Shown here piece after piece: positions 26,606 to 35,234 of a stretch of DNA of 64,000 bases. The notes below the pieces were generated by a model. The model was given only the letters and a program-made list of their open reading frames with translations, ran no database searches and was not told where the DNA came from. Source of the DNA: Candidatus Kuenenia stuttgartensis (GTDB lineage Bacteria; Pseudomonadota; Alphaproteobacteria; SMXS01); assembly GCA_943329845.2 (NCBI GenBank), contig CALQFM020000002.1, forward strand, positions 45,320 through 109,319, given 5' to 3'. The number at the start of each line of letters is the position of its first letter. Within the stretch, counting starts at the first letter, position 1. The translations under genes were made by a program, and so were the position numbers.

Positions 26606-27001
26606 TTACTCTACGTTCTCGCCCTGCTGGATCGACGAGGCATCCACTATTTTGGGCAGGTTCTCCGCAAGGGCAAGCACCGTTGATGCCGCACCTCTGG
26701 CCGCCATGCGACGGAACTCGTCAAGATATTCCCCAATGCCATCGTCCCTTTCTTTAGCAGCCTGGATGCTCTTGATGGCATGCTCGGCCCCCAGCAGGAG
26801 AATCCGCATCCCAAGAATGTACTTTTCGGTCACCACGTCGCGAGCTACGCCGCTCACTCCCTTGCGGTATTTCAGGTGATAGGCATTGTCATAGTTGATG
26901 AGGTAGACGCTCTCCGTGCCCAGATCTTCGATCATGCCGCCGTCGTTCTCGTTGAACCCTTCCGGCCACTCGCTGGAATCGTAACCCGGGATTTCTCGGC
27001 C
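26606..27001 (-). pseudogene. 3' remnant of an unrecognised gene in a decayed restriction island
   Basis: About 130 residues of natural-looking protein end here; the coding character runs from about 27001 leftwards (REIPGYDSSEWPEGFN, then MIEDLGTESVYLINYDNAYHLKYRK) to a normal stop at 26606. The 5' end is lost at the junction with the dcm remnant; the frame meets a stop at 27032-27034. Lower GC than neighbours. I do not recognise the family. An ATG at 26935 could still start a 109-aa product. Confidence 0.5.
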
Positions 27002-27004
27002 GTC

Positions 27005-27829
27005 CTGGGTAACCTGTTGACGCAGGCTGTCCTATATGTCGAGCGCTACATGCCCGAGATGGTCTTGTCGGAGAATGTTGCCGGCATCAAAGATCCAAAG
27101 TATGGCGGCATATGGGAGGACTTTCGTAAACGCCTGAACGACCTCGGTTACGTTACCGGGTCAAAGGTCGTATGCACCTCGAAGTTTGGCGTCCCTCAGT
27201 TTCGCAAGCGCTCCATCTTGATCGCCGTTCGCCGGGAACTCGTGCGCGAAGAGCGCTTCACAGATTTGCTTGAGAGCGAACTGCTGGTTCCGGAATCTGA
27301 TCCAAACGCAATGCTTGTTACCGTGTCGGACGCTATCGGGCACATGCCGGCGATCGAAGCAGGTGAAGCCCACTCCGAGATACCAAACCACCGGGCTCGT
27401 ACTCTAAGCGAGTTGAACTTGAAGCGACTGTCGGCGGCTAAGCCCGGTCAGTCAAACGCCTACATGGCGACGACGGAGTTCGGCGACCTGTCATTGGACT
27501 GCCACCGCAAGGTCAATGAGCGCCTAAACGACAAGTGCTTTACCGACGTCTATACCCGGATGCATCCGGACCGGCCGTCGCCGACCATAACCACGAAGTG
27601 CCATTCGATCTCGAACGGCCGCTTCGGCCACTACGACATAAGTCAGAACCGCGGAGTGTCGCTTCGTGAGGCTGCAATCCTGCAGTCGTTCCCTGAGGAT
27701 TATGTTTTCTATCCTACCGACCAGATTGAGACGGTTGCCAGAATGATCGGGAATGCAGTGCCGCCGCGGTTGGCGATGTATTTCGCCGGCTATCTATTGA
27801 ACACACTGGAAACGCCGTCTCGCGGGTAG
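27005..27829 (+). pseudogene. dcm: DNA cytosine-5 methyltransferase, N-terminal half missing
   Basis: C-terminal part of a C5-cytosine methyltransferase. Visible in order: motif VI ENV (LSENVAGI), motif VIII FGVPQFRKRSILIAV, a target-recognition region, motif IX near SLREAAILQSFPEDY and motif X MIGNAVPPRLA. Motif I (FxGxG) and the catalytic PCQ of motif IV are absent, so the product cannot methylate DNA. The break lies at about 26990-27034, where it abuts a gene remnant on the other strand. A small-patch repair gene (vsr) follows 6 nt later, as is usual beside dcm. Confidence 0.88.
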
Positions 27830-27835
27830 CCGCTT

Positions 27836-28261
27836 ATGGACATCTTCACCGCCGACAAGCGTAGTCAGGTAATGTCCCGTGTCCGGGGCAAGGACACGGC
27901 GCCAGAGATGACTGTCCGCCGTTACCTGCACGGCCGCGGATTACGATTTCGGTTGCATGGCAAAGGCCTTCCCGGGAAGCCAGACATCGTATTCGCCTCT
28001 CGCCGGGTCGTCTTGTTCGTGCACGGCTGCTTCTGGCATGGTCATGTCGGATGCCGCCGAGCAACTTTACCGGCAACGCGTCGAGAATTTTGGGAACACA
28101 AGATCAGGTCCACCGTCCATAGAGATGTCAAAATTCGCCAAACATTGGAAGACGCTGGCTGGACAGTCTTGATAATCTGGCAATGCGAGTTATCGAGCCA
28201 GAAGCTGGTTAGCCTCGGTGACCTTATCGCCGCCACCCCGACCAGTCGGATGGCGGTGTAG
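27836..28261 (+). CDS. vsr: Very short patch repair endonuclease Vsr
   Basis: 141-aa nicking enzyme that repairs T:G mismatches left by deamination of 5-methylcytosine. Complete: N-terminal DIFTADKRSQVMSRVRGKDT, catalytic GKPDIVF with the metal-binding Asp, HGCFWHGH zinc/His motif and WEHKI near the C-terminal half. Its usual partner methylase, encoded upstream, has lost its catalytic half, so this Vsr may be a relic still expressed or may serve another methylase elsewhere. Confidence 0.93.
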   Translation: MDIFTADKRSQVMSRVRGKDTAPEMTVRRYLHGRGLRFRLHGKGLPGKPDIVFASRRVVLFVHGCFWHGHVGCRRATLPATRREFWEHKIRSTVHRDVKIRQTLEDAGWTVLIIWQCELSSQKLVSLGDLIAATPTSRMAV

Positions 28262-28289
28262 AGCCTAGCGAAAACTTGGGCGCCTCCCC

Positions 28290-28535
28290 TCAAACCATCT
28301 CCGGCATCCCCGTGAGCAACTTGTCCAGCGTCACCGGATAATCCCGCACCCGCACCCCACTCGCGTTGTACACCGCGTTCGCCACCGCCGCGCCTACGCC
28401 GCAGATCCCCAACTCGCCCACGCCCTTGGCCTTCATCGGTGACGAGATCGGGTCGGTTTCGTCGAGGAACACCACCTCCTGGTGCTGGATGTCGGCGTGC
28501 ACCGGCACCTCGTCCCCGGCCAGGTCGTGGCCGGC
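28290..28535 (-). pseudogene. C-terminal fragment of a xanthine dehydrogenase/aldehyde oxidase molybdopterin subunit
   Basis: About 80 residues match the tail of the large subunit of molybdenum hydroxylases: PISSPMKAKGVGELGICGVGAAVANAVYNASG carries the conserved Glu of KGVGE, the catalytic base, followed by the usual RVRDYPVTLDKLL end. About 650 upstream residues are missing; the frame closes at a TAA near the GST gene stop. A remnant lying directly beside the restriction island, so insertion or deletion of that island may have destroyed it. Confidence 0.8.
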
Positions 28536-28562
28536 GCAGAAATGGCGGCGCCGCGCCCGCCT

Positions 28563-29213
28563 TTACCGCGTGACGAGCGGGCTTCTGTGGGTCTCCAGCG
28601 CCTTGCGGACCGCCGGGCGCTGCGTCATCCGTTCGGCGAAGCGGCTATAGGAGCGCAGGCTGTCCACCGGGTGCTCGTCGCGCACGCCCCAGTCGTAGAA
28701 CACCATGGCGTAGCCGTCGCAGACGGAGAAATCCGCGCCCAGGACCCAGTCGCCCGCGCCGATCCGCTCGTCGATCTGCCGCAGCGCCGCCCAGAACGCC
28801 TCGCGTCCCGCCGCCTGCAGCGCCGGATGGGCCGAGGTCTCGGGCGTGAACCGCTGCGGCGCGCGGAACTGGCGCCGGGCGATGTGTGCCGTGCTGGCGC
28901 ACCACGCCATGAACGAATAGGCGCGGGCCAGCGCCATGAGGTCCACCGGCAGCAGGGCGCGGTCCGGGCTCTGGCGCGCCGCCCAGGTCAGGATGGCGAT
29001 GTTCTCGGTCAGCAGCTCGCCGTCCAGCAGCAGGGCCGGCACCTTGCCCGACGGGTTCACACGGTAATAGTCGGTGCGGTCGCCGGTCAGGTTAACGAAG
29101 CCCAGATCGTGGGCGACGCCGGCCTCCTCGAGAGCGATCTGCGACGCCAGCGAACAGGCGCCCGGGCAATAGAACAGTGTGGGCCTGTGCGGCGCACTAG
29201 TCTGGTCGTTCAT
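28563..29213 (-). CDS. Glutathione S-transferase family protein
   Basis: 216-aa cytosolic enzyme. The N-terminal thioredoxin-like domain has LFYCPGACSLASQIALEEAG (beta-class-like Cys/Ser start), the cis-Pro in NPSGKVPALLLDG and TENIAIL for glutathione contact; an all-helical C-domain follows. Possible roles are detoxification of electrophiles or reductive steps in catabolism. Same strand as the isomerase-like gene 54 nt upstream; both may be one unit. Confidence 0.9.
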   Translation of the reverse strand: MNDQTSAPHRPTLFYCPGACSLASQIALEEAGVAHDLGFVNLTGDRTDYYRVNPSGKVPALLLDGELLTENIAILTWAARQSPDRALLPVDLMALARAYSFMAWCASTAHIARRQFRAPQRFTPETSAHPALQAAGREAFWAALRQIDERIGAGDWVLGADFSVCDGYAMVFYDWGVRDEHPVDSLRSYSRFAERMTQRPAVRKALETHRSPLVTR

Positions 29214-29267
29214 GGCGTCTGGTCATTCATGGCGTCGGTCCTCGTCCCGGTGCGCGCGTCGGATCCA

Positions 29268-30182
29268 TCAGCCGCCGAAGCCGGCGGCGCTGAAGAAGGC
29301 GTGCGCGCGCGCCGCCGTCTCGGCCGACACGTCATGCGGCTGGGCGTAGAGCGAGCGCTCCACCACCACCGGCCCGCTGAAGGCGGCGTCCCGCGCCGCC
29401 GCCACCAGCCCGGCGAAATCCACCACGCCGATTCCCGGTTCGCAGAACAGGCCGGCATGCACCGCGCGCCAGAAATCCTTGTTGGTGGCGACCGCGTCGT
29501 CGCGCACCGCCGGGTCCAGGTCGCGCAGATGCAGGTACTGGATGACAGGCGCGTGGCGGCGGAAGAACGCCACCGGATCATCGCCGGGGTAGGCGAAATG
29601 GCCGACATCGAGACACAGCGGCACGTCGCCATGGGTGTCTTCCACCAGCCGCTCGGTTTCGGCGGCCGTCTCCACCGCCAGGCCGATATGCGGATGATAG
29701 ACCACGCTCAGCCCATATTCGTCGCGCACCATGCGGTGGGCGTCCTTGATGCCCTGGACCATGTCGTGCCAGTCGTTGCCCGCCAGCGCCCGCCGTCCCG
29801 CCGGTCCGCGCGTGGTCCGCGCCAGCAGCACCAGATGCCTGGCGCCGGCCGCGGCGGTCAGCGCGGCGACCTCGCGCAGCTTCTTGCGCGCCTGGACCCT
29901 GCCCTCCCAGTCGTGCAGCAGACCGGTGACATAGCCGCCGGTCAGGCCCAGCGCGCGTTTCGCCAGCTCGTCCTTCAGCTGGTTCGGATCGGTCGGCAGG
30001 TAGCCCATGGGCCCCAGCTCGACCATGCTGTAACCGCCGGCCGCCGCCGTATCGAGGAATTTGGGCCAGGGAATGTCGCCCTCGCCATCCGCCACCCAGA
30101 CGCCATAGGCATCGGGGCTGGTCGCGAGGGTGCCCACCAGGATCGTCTCGTCGGTCGTCTTGATCGGCGCCGGATGGTTCAT
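29268..30182 (-). CDS. Sugar phosphate isomerase/epimerase-like TIM-barrel protein
   Basis: 304-aa AP-endonuclease-2-like TIM barrel (IolE/xylose-isomerase family). Metal-binding residues appear along the barrel: VELGPMGYLP, VVYHPHIGLAVET, LCLDVGHFAYPGDDP and YLHLRDLDP, ending with a Glu in VVVERSLY. Such enzymes epimerise or dehydrate inosose or keto sugars; the substrate cannot be named. No inositol genes are nearby. Same strand as the GST gene. Confidence 0.85.
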   Translation of the reverse strand: MNHPAPIKTTDETILVGTLATSPDAYGVWVADGEGDIPWPKFLDTAAAGGYSMVELGPMGYLPTDPNQLKDELAKRALGLTGGYVTGLLHDWEGRVQARKKLREVAALTAAAGARHLVLLARTTRGPAGRRALAGNDWHDMVQGIKDAHRMVRDEYGLSVVYHPHIGLAVETAAETERLVEDTHGDVPLCLDVGHFAYPGDDPVAFFRRHAPVIQYLHLRDLDPAVRDDAVATNKDFWRAVHAGLFCEPGIGVVDFAGLVAAARDAAFSGPVVVERSLYAQPHDVSAETAARAHAFFSAAGFGG

Positions 30183-30374
30183 GCTGCGTCTCCCCAGGAT
30201 TGTACGTCAGCGGACCATAGACCCATTTACCGTCTGGGCCACCATGCTTCGCTGCTCGGTGATTGCGGCTCACATGAAGCTGCCGCCCAGCCCGGCACGA
30301 CGCCGTGCTGCGGTGGTGACGCCGCGCCGTGCCTGCCATATCCTCCGCTCACGTTCCGACTAAACGGGAAAGCC

Positions 30375-31679
30375 ATGTCCGGCCAACGGCATCTGCGCCT
30401 CGCCGCGCTCATCAGCGGTGCATTGGGCGCCACCCGCCTGCTGTGGCTGGCGGTGGACATGGTGCGCCTTGGCCCGGCCAGCGGGTGGTGGCTCGAGGCG
30501 GCGTTCTACGGCCTGCTGATCCTGACCGCATACCGGCTGCTCAAGGGGTCCGACCTCGCCTGGTTCGGCGCGGTGGTGATCTATGCCTGCGCCCTGGTGA
30601 TCGGCGTCGGCACCGTGCTCGACCTGCTGCTGTCCTCGGGCCCGCTCGCGCCGGCCTTGCTGGCCCAGGCCGCGCTGTTGCTCGCCGCCGGCGTCTTCGG
30701 CCTCTGGGCGCTCCTGGTGTCTCCCGCGGTGAAGGCGCTCCGTGCCGCGCAGGGCCGGCACGACCGCCACGCCCTGATGATCTCCATCACGGTGGCGCTC
30801 GCCACCGCGGCGGGCGCCGGCTGGTATGTGGACCGGCTTTCGCCCGAAATCCAGCGGACGCTGGCGGTGCAGGCAGGCATCGCCGCCGCCTTCGCGGTGC
30901 TGGTGGCGATCCTCGCGGCGCGCAACCGCAAGGCGCCGGTCCGCTGGGATTATTTGCCGCTGGTCGTCGCGGGCGTGGTGCTGGTCGCGAACCTCGCGAC
31001 CATCGGCCAGCTGCGCGACCTGAGACCCGCTGCTGCAGCCCTGGCCGCATCGCCGCCGAAATCCGACGAGGCGCTTGCGGCGATCCTTCCGGGCGACTCC
31101 TTCCGGATGACGGCAGAGTTGGGCGCGGCCAAGCGGGACGCCCTGACGCGCCTGGAGGCACACACCGCCGCCCTCGGCCCGTGGCCGCTGATGGAGGTGC
31201 TGGCACCCGGCAAGGTAACCGATCCGGCTGCCGTCGATGCCGCTGCGTCTTCCATCGCGGCGCGGTCGGCCGGCCTCCGGGACGCGGTGAAGACCTATGA
31301 CGCCATCCTGGGCCGCTTCGCCGAGCGCCGGCGCATGATCGTCGCCAAACTCGCCGAGCCTGTCCGCCGCCACGTGGAGGTCCGCTTCGGCCAGGAGGAA
31401 GACGCCTATCGCAGCCACTACGGCGCCCGCGTCAACCTGCTGTCCCGCGCCGCCGCCGACCTGCGCGCCATGCTCCAGGTCCTGCAAGCCCAGCGCGGCC
31501 GCTATACGGCCGACTGGGACGGCACCGTGACCTTCCTGGACTCCGCCGCAGACGAGGAATTCCGCGCCAGGCGCGCCTCGCTCGAGGAACTGGTCGTCTG
31601 GAACAGCCGGCTGCGCGCGGAAGGTGCCGACCTGGCCGCCGGCAAGCCTGCCTGGGGCTGGATCACGGCCATCGAGTGA
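30375..31679 (+). CDS. Integral membrane protein of unknown function
   Basis: 434 aa. The N-terminal half has about seven hydrophobic helices (for example WLEAAFYGLLILTAYRLL and LLAQAALLLAAGVFGLWALL, with a last one near residue 205). The C-terminal 210 residues are soluble, helical and rich in Ala/Arg/Glu, probably coiled. No known motif was recognised. ATG 30375 has GGGAAA upstream. The open frame extends nearly 2 kb further left, but that part overlaps real genes on the other strand and is spurious. The neighbours give no functional hint. Confidence 0.75.
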   Translation: MSGQRHLRLAALISGALGATRLLWLAVDMVRLGPASGWWLEAAFYGLLILTAYRLLKGSDLAWFGAVVIYACALVIGVGTVLDLLLSSGPLAPALLAQAALLLAAGVFGLWALLVSPAVKALRAAQGRHDRHALMISITVALATAAGAGWYVDRLSPEIQRTLAVQAGIAAAFAVLVAILAARNRKAPVRWDYLPLVVAGVVLVANLATIGQLRDLRPAAAALAASPPKSDEALAAILPGDSFRMTAELGAAKRDALTRLEAHTAALGPWPLMEVLAPGKVTDPAAVDAAASSIAARSAGLRDAVKTYDAILGRFAERRRMIVAKLAEPVRRHVEVRFGQEEDAYRSHYGARVNLLSRAAADLRAMLQVLQAQRGRYTADWDGTVTFLDSAADEEFRARRASLEELVVWNSRLRAEGADLAAGKPAWGWITAIE

Positions 31680-31731
31680 GGCGCGGGCCGCCGCGTCATT
31701 CCGCTACCGTCGCGAGAAATTCCGTCCCCGG

Positions 31732-31756
31732 GGAACTTAACCCGGGAGGTCGAGTT
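31732..31756 (+). promoter_or_regulatory. Weak candidate general-stress (EcfG-type) promoter
   Basis: GGAAC (31732-31736) and AGTT (31753-31756) are 16 bp apart. This is close to the alphaproteobacterial general stress consensus GGAAC-N16/17-CGTT, but with one mismatch in the -10. It lies about 80 nt before the Sel1 gene start. Confidence 0.25.
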
Positions 31757-31837
31757 GTGTTCTTGAATACGGCGCGCTTCGCTCGAAAAAATCCAGGCCG
31801 GCAATCCGATCGCGCGCCAGGCCAAGGGACACGGAAG

Positions 31838-32626
31838 ATGAACGATCAAAGCATGATCTTTTCGGAACTTGATCCGGAACTGCGCCGCGCTCGCAAGATC
31901 TTGCGGATACTTGGCGCGTTAGCGGCCGGCGCCGCCATCGCCGCCGTCTGGCTCAGCTCTTCGTCCCCGGTATTTGCGGCCACGCCGGACGCTGCCGCGC
32001 TGTGCCGCGAATATTTCCAGGCCCAGAAATACGACAGGGCGAAAATGCATTGTGCCGCCGCCGCCGAGGACGACGACACCGGCTCGCAGGCGGCGATGGG
32101 CTGGATGTACCTGCACGGCAAGGGCGTTCCCAGGAACGACGCCGAAGCCGCGCGTCTGATCAAGCTGTCGGCTGAACGGGGCAACATCGCCGCGTCCGCG
32201 CTTCTGGGCGGCATGTATCTCGACGGCACCGCCGTCGAGAAGAACCTCGAACTGGCTCGCGAGTGGATTTCCAAGGCTGCCGAGGGTGGCCACGAGGGCG
32301 CCCAGGTGATGCTCGGCAACCTCTATATCGGAGACCGTCGCGATAACGGCCTTGCGCTCGCCAAGGCGATCGCCGGCAGCGCCGCTGGCTCCAGCGGCGA
32401 CACCAGCACCACCCATGCCGAACCGCGCCCGGTTTCGCAGGCCGCCGCGGCGCCCGCCAGATGGTCGCCATCCAGATGGAGCCGGAGCAGATCGCCAAGG
32501 CCGAGGAAAAGGCCCGCGACTGGAAGGACAGCCACGCCGATCGGATCGATCGTGCACAGGGTTCCCGCCGCTAACGCACCAAGCCACACGAGTAACGGAC
32601 GGGCCGTCCCGCTGATGGCCGATTGA
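31838..32626 (+). CDS. Sel1-repeat (TPR-like) protein, probably frameshifted near its C-terminus
   Basis: N-terminal anchor or signal at residues 21-46 (ILGALAAGAAIAAVWL, then SSSPVFA), then Sel1 repeats with AAMGWMYLHGKGVPRNDAEAARLIKLSAERGN, SALLGGMYLDGTAVEKN and AQVMLGNLYIGD. From about 32360 the frame turns into low-complexity Ser/Arg/Pro sequence. In another frame, 32455-32574, a family-like ending appears: RQMVAIQMEPEQIAKAEEK, then a TAA. This suggests a one-base frameshift near 32440. Probably periplasmic, with a protein-protein interaction role. Confidence 0.75.
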   Translation: MNDQSMIFSELDPELRRARKILRILGALAAGAAIAAVWLSSSSPVFAATPDAAALCREYFQAQKYDRAKMHCAAAAEDDDTGSQAAMGWMYLHGKGVPRNDAEAARLIKLSAERGNIAASALLGGMYLDGTAVEKNLELAREWISKAAEGGHEGAQVMLGNLYIGDRRDNGLALAKAIAGSAAGSSGDTSTTHAEPRPVSQAAAAPARWSPSRWSRSRSPRPRKRPATGRTATPIGSIVHRVPAANAPSHTSNGRAVPLMAD

Positions 32627-32663
32627 CCCCGCCTCGAAGACATTTCGACATCGAGGCGGGGTC
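32625..32663. repeat. Perfect 13-bp hairpin after the Sel1 gene
   Basis: GACCCCGCCTCGA (32625-32637) pairs exactly with TCGAGGCGGGGTC (32651-32663) around a 13-nt loop. There is no T-run on either side. Likely an mRNA 3'-end or stability hairpin for the Sel1 gene. The rest of the gap up to 32827 has no gene. Confidence 0.5.
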
Positions 32664-32827
32664 GAAACCGATAGCACCCATCCATTTCCCGAAAATAATC
32701 GCTCCGAACACCCGAATACCGAACGTTTGACAGATTTCGGCCACAATCCCTGCGTTGAGACAAATATCAGTAACACCGGTACAGGAACACCTGTCCGATA
32801 AAGCGAAGACTGAGAGGATTCCCCACC

Positions 32828-33343
32828 ATGACGAGGACATCTAACCTCTACAATGACTTGGCTAGCCTGGAAGAGCATATTCCCGCCCTGCGCCGGTACG
32901 CGCAGAAGCTGGCCCGAGACCCGGACGATGCCGCAGATGTTGTTCAGATGTGCCTGGAGCGTGCCCTGCGCAACTTCCACATGTTCCAGCCGGGCACCAA
33001 CCTGCGAAGCTGGCTGTTCACGATCCTGCACAACGAGTTCATCAGCGAAATCCGTCGCCGGGCCCGCCGCGGTCACGCGGTCCCTCTCGAGGACTGGCTC
33101 GACCCCGGCGTGCGTGGCGGCCAGGAAGAGGCCATCGAGATGCGCGAATTCGACCGCGCCTTTACCGCGCTGGCGCCCAAGGACCGCAAAATCCTGCAGA
33201 TGGTCGGCATCGACGGAACCTCCTATGCCGCCGCGGGCGCCCGCCTCAAGCTGGAGATCGGCACCGTCAAGTCCCGGGTGTTTCGTGCCCGCGAACGCCT
33301 CCGCTGCCTGATGGAAGGCTCCGACGGCCGCCTCGCGGCCTGA
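32828..33343 (+). CDS. ECF sigma factor (RpoE/EcfG-like)
   Basis: 171-aa sigma-70 family protein with only regions 2 and 4. Region 2 reads EEHIPALRRYAQKLARDPDDAADVVQM, then PGTNLRSWLFTILHNEFISEIRR. Region 4 has FDRAFTALAPKDRKILQMVGIDG and GTVKSRVFRARERL. Region 2 strongly resembles alphaproteobacterial EcfG general-stress sigma factors. No anti-sigma NepR or response regulator PhyR is adjacent, which is unusual if it were the main EcfG, so it may be a paralogue. A strong terminator follows. Confidence 0.9.
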   Translation: MTRTSNLYNDLASLEEHIPALRRYAQKLARDPDDAADVVQMCLERALRNFHMFQPGTNLRSWLFTILHNEFISEIRRRARRGHAVPLEDWLDPGVRGGQEEAIEMREFDRAFTALAPKDRKILQMVGIDGTSYAAAGARLKLEIGTVKSRVFRARERLRCLMEGSDGRLAA

Positions 33344-33367
33344 GGCTGGCGGCGATACGTGATCAAG

Positions 33368-33395
33368 GGGCGGGTGAGAACCCGCCCTTTTTCTT
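33368..33395 (+). terminator. Rho-independent terminator after the ECF sigma gene
   Basis: GGGCGGGT (33368-33375), loop GAGA, ACCCGCCC (33380-33387), followed by TTTTTCTT. Textbook form, 25 nt after the stop codon. Confidence 0.9.
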
Positions 33396-33460
33396 GCCGT
33401 TATCACCAGTAAGATTGCTGGCGGCGCATTTAACCGGCCACATCGCGAAAAGGGGGGTGC

Positions 33461-34306
33461 ATGCAGAACAGTTCAAGCCCTAACCCCACGGCGGTGCGCG
33501 TCGCCCTCTGGCGCGCCCTCCACCTGTATGCCGACCCGCCGCCCCATGTGCTCGTCGACGATGTGGGCCTGCGTCTCGCGGACCCTGGCGACGGCTGGCG
33601 CAGCCAGCCCGACATGAACCTTGTTGCCCGCGCGCGCGTCCGTGCCAGCATGGTGGCGCGGTCACGCTTCGTCGAAGACCTCGCCGTTGAGCGTGCCGCA
33701 AGCGGTCTTGGGCAATATGTCATCCTGGGCGCGGGCCTCGACAGCTTCGCCCAGCGCCGGCCTGACACCGGCCTGCACGTCTTCGAGATCGATCAGCCGA
33801 CCACACAGGACTGGAAGCGCCGGCGGCTCATGGATCTGGGCTTCGGCGTGCCGGATTGGCTGCGTCTCGTCCCCGTCGATTTCGAGGCCGGGACGTCATG
33901 GCGGCAGGCGCTGGAACGCGCCGGCTTCGACGCGGACCAGCCGGCGGTGGTCGCGGCGACCGGAGTGTCGATGTACCTGACGCGTGAGGCGGTGATGGGG
34001 TTGCTCAGGGACGCCGCCGCCCTTGCCCCGGGCTCCACCCTGGCCATGACCTTCCAGTTGCCGACCGCACTGCTCGAGCCGGAGGAACGCGCGGGCCGCG
34101 AGCTGACGCTGAAGGGCGCGCAGGCCATGGGGACGCCGTTCATCAGCCTTTTCAGTCCCCAGGAAATCGTGGCCATGGCCCTGGACGCCGGCTTCCGGGA
34201 ATCCCGGCATGTGTCGGCACCGGAGATGACCGCGCGCTACTTCGCCGGCAGAACCGATGGCCTGAGGCCCTCCAGCGCCGAAGAAATGCTGGTGGCGGTC
34301 GCCTAA
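33461..34306 (+). CDS. Class I SAM-dependent methyltransferase (leucine carboxyl methyltransferase-like)
   Basis: 281-aa protein of the bacterial LCM/TIGR00027 family. Hallmarks: RARVRASMVARSRFVEDL, the SAM-binding YVILGAGLDSFAQRR, FEIDQPTTQDWKRRRL and AATGVSMYLTREAVM. These enzymes methylate small polar molecules or polyketide-like products; the substrate is unknown. Located between the sigma factor terminator and the PA2169-like gene with no clear operon partner. Confidence 0.88.
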   Translation: MQNSSSPNPTAVRVALWRALHLYADPPPHVLVDDVGLRLADPGDGWRSQPDMNLVARARVRASMVARSRFVEDLAVERAASGLGQYVILGAGLDSFAQRRPDTGLHVFEIDQPTTQDWKRRRLMDLGFGVPDWLRLVPVDFEAGTSWRQALERAGFDADQPAVVAATGVSMYLTREAVMGLLRDAAALAPGSTLAMTFQLPTALLEPEERAGRELTLKGAQAMGTPFISLFSPQEIVAMALDAGFRESRHVSAPEMTARYFAGRTDGLRPSSAEEMLVAVA

Positions 34307-34400
34307 GGCCGGCGTGGCGATCGCCAAACTGTCGGAATTAATGGAACTTCGGGCGCGCAAACGCCTTTACCCTCATTACCCACAGATGCAGGAGGTATCG

Positions 34401-35234
34401 ATGAACCCATCGGACAAAGTCACGGTCCTCACCCGCGCCGGCTCAAGGCTCGCCGACGATGCGGGCACGCTCTCCCAGGATGCCATCAAGCTGCTGGAGG
34501 ACCTGTACGCCCACGCGCGCGACAGCGCGAAGGGGTACCGGGAATCGGCGGAATCGAGCACCAGCGGCGCCATGAAGGCGCGCCTGTTCGGCATGGCCCG
34601 CCGCCGCAACGCCATGGCGGGCCAGCTCGAACTCACCATGCGCTCGCTCGGCATCGAAACCGGGCACGACGGCAGCATTGGCGATACGCTGCGGCGCTAT
34701 TTCGAGGATCTGAAGAACAAGCTGGAGACCGGCGACATGCGCGGTGCCATTGCCGGCATCATCCGCACCGAAGGACAGTTCATCAACAACATCGAAAAGG
34801 CCCTTCGCGAGACCTTGCCGGATGCCATCCACGGCTTCCTGGAACGTCAGCAGCGTCAGGTGAAGGGCGCCATGGAACGCTTCTCCAGCGAGATATCAAG
34901 CCGTGATCGCGTGGCGGCGCTCAGGCAGAAGGCAATCCAGTACCGTAAACCGGCGCTGTTCGCCCTGGCGGCGGTCGGTGTCGGCGCCCTCGCGGCGGTG
35001 CTGATCATCCAGCAACGCCGCAATGGCGCCGTGACGCGCTCGCTGGCCACAGCGCGCGGCGCTCTCGACCGGGCGCTGACCCAGCTTCCATCCGCGTCGC
35101 AGATGCGCAAGTCGATCGAAGGCATTCACATGCCGTCCCTCCGCATGCCGGACATGAGCATGCCCAACTTCCGCAAGCCGACCATGCCCAGCCTGTCGGG
35201 CATCAAGCTGCCGGCGTTTTTCAGGCTTCGCTAG
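34401..35234 (+). CDS. PA2169-type four-helix-bundle protein with a membrane segment and Pro/Met repeat tail
   Basis: 277 aa. Residues about 15-140 resemble the ferritin-like DUF2383/PA2169 domain: LLEDLYAHARDSAKGYRESAE, RRNAMAGQLELTM and GAIAGIIRTEGQFINNIEKAL. A single hydrophobic helix follows near residue 190-205 (ALFALAAVGVGALAAVLII). The last 40 residues repeat a short Met-Pro pattern (HMPSLRMPDM, SMPNFRKPTM, PSLSGIKLP). ATG 34401 has GGAGG 5 nt upstream, stronger than the upstream alternative. Converges on glucokinase with a 14-nt overlap. Stress- or iron-related roles are known guesses for the family. Confidence 0.78.
   Translation: MNPSDKVTVLTRAGSRLADDAGTLSQDAIKLLEDLYAHARDSAKGYRESAESSTSGAMKARLFGMARRRNAMAGQLELTMRSLGIETGHDGSIGDTLRRYFEDLKNKLETGDMRGAIAGIIRTEGQFINNIEKALRETLPDAIHGFLERQQRQVKGAMERFSSEISSRDRVAALRQKAIQYRKPALFALAAVGVGALAAVLIIQQRRNGAVTRSLATARGALDRALTQLPSASQMRKSIEGIHMPSLRMPDMSMPNFRKPTMPSLSGIKLPAFFRLR

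Noticed and set aside
26780..27004. Extending the dcm reading frame left to an ATG at 26780
   Set aside because: The extra 75 residues are antisense to the other gene remnant and contain no methyltransferase motif.
28482..31679. A single 1065-codon open frame on the plus strand
   Set aside because: Its first 630 codons run antisense through the GST and isomerase genes and read as Arg/His/Gln-rich nonsense; only the part from ATG 30375 is protein-like.
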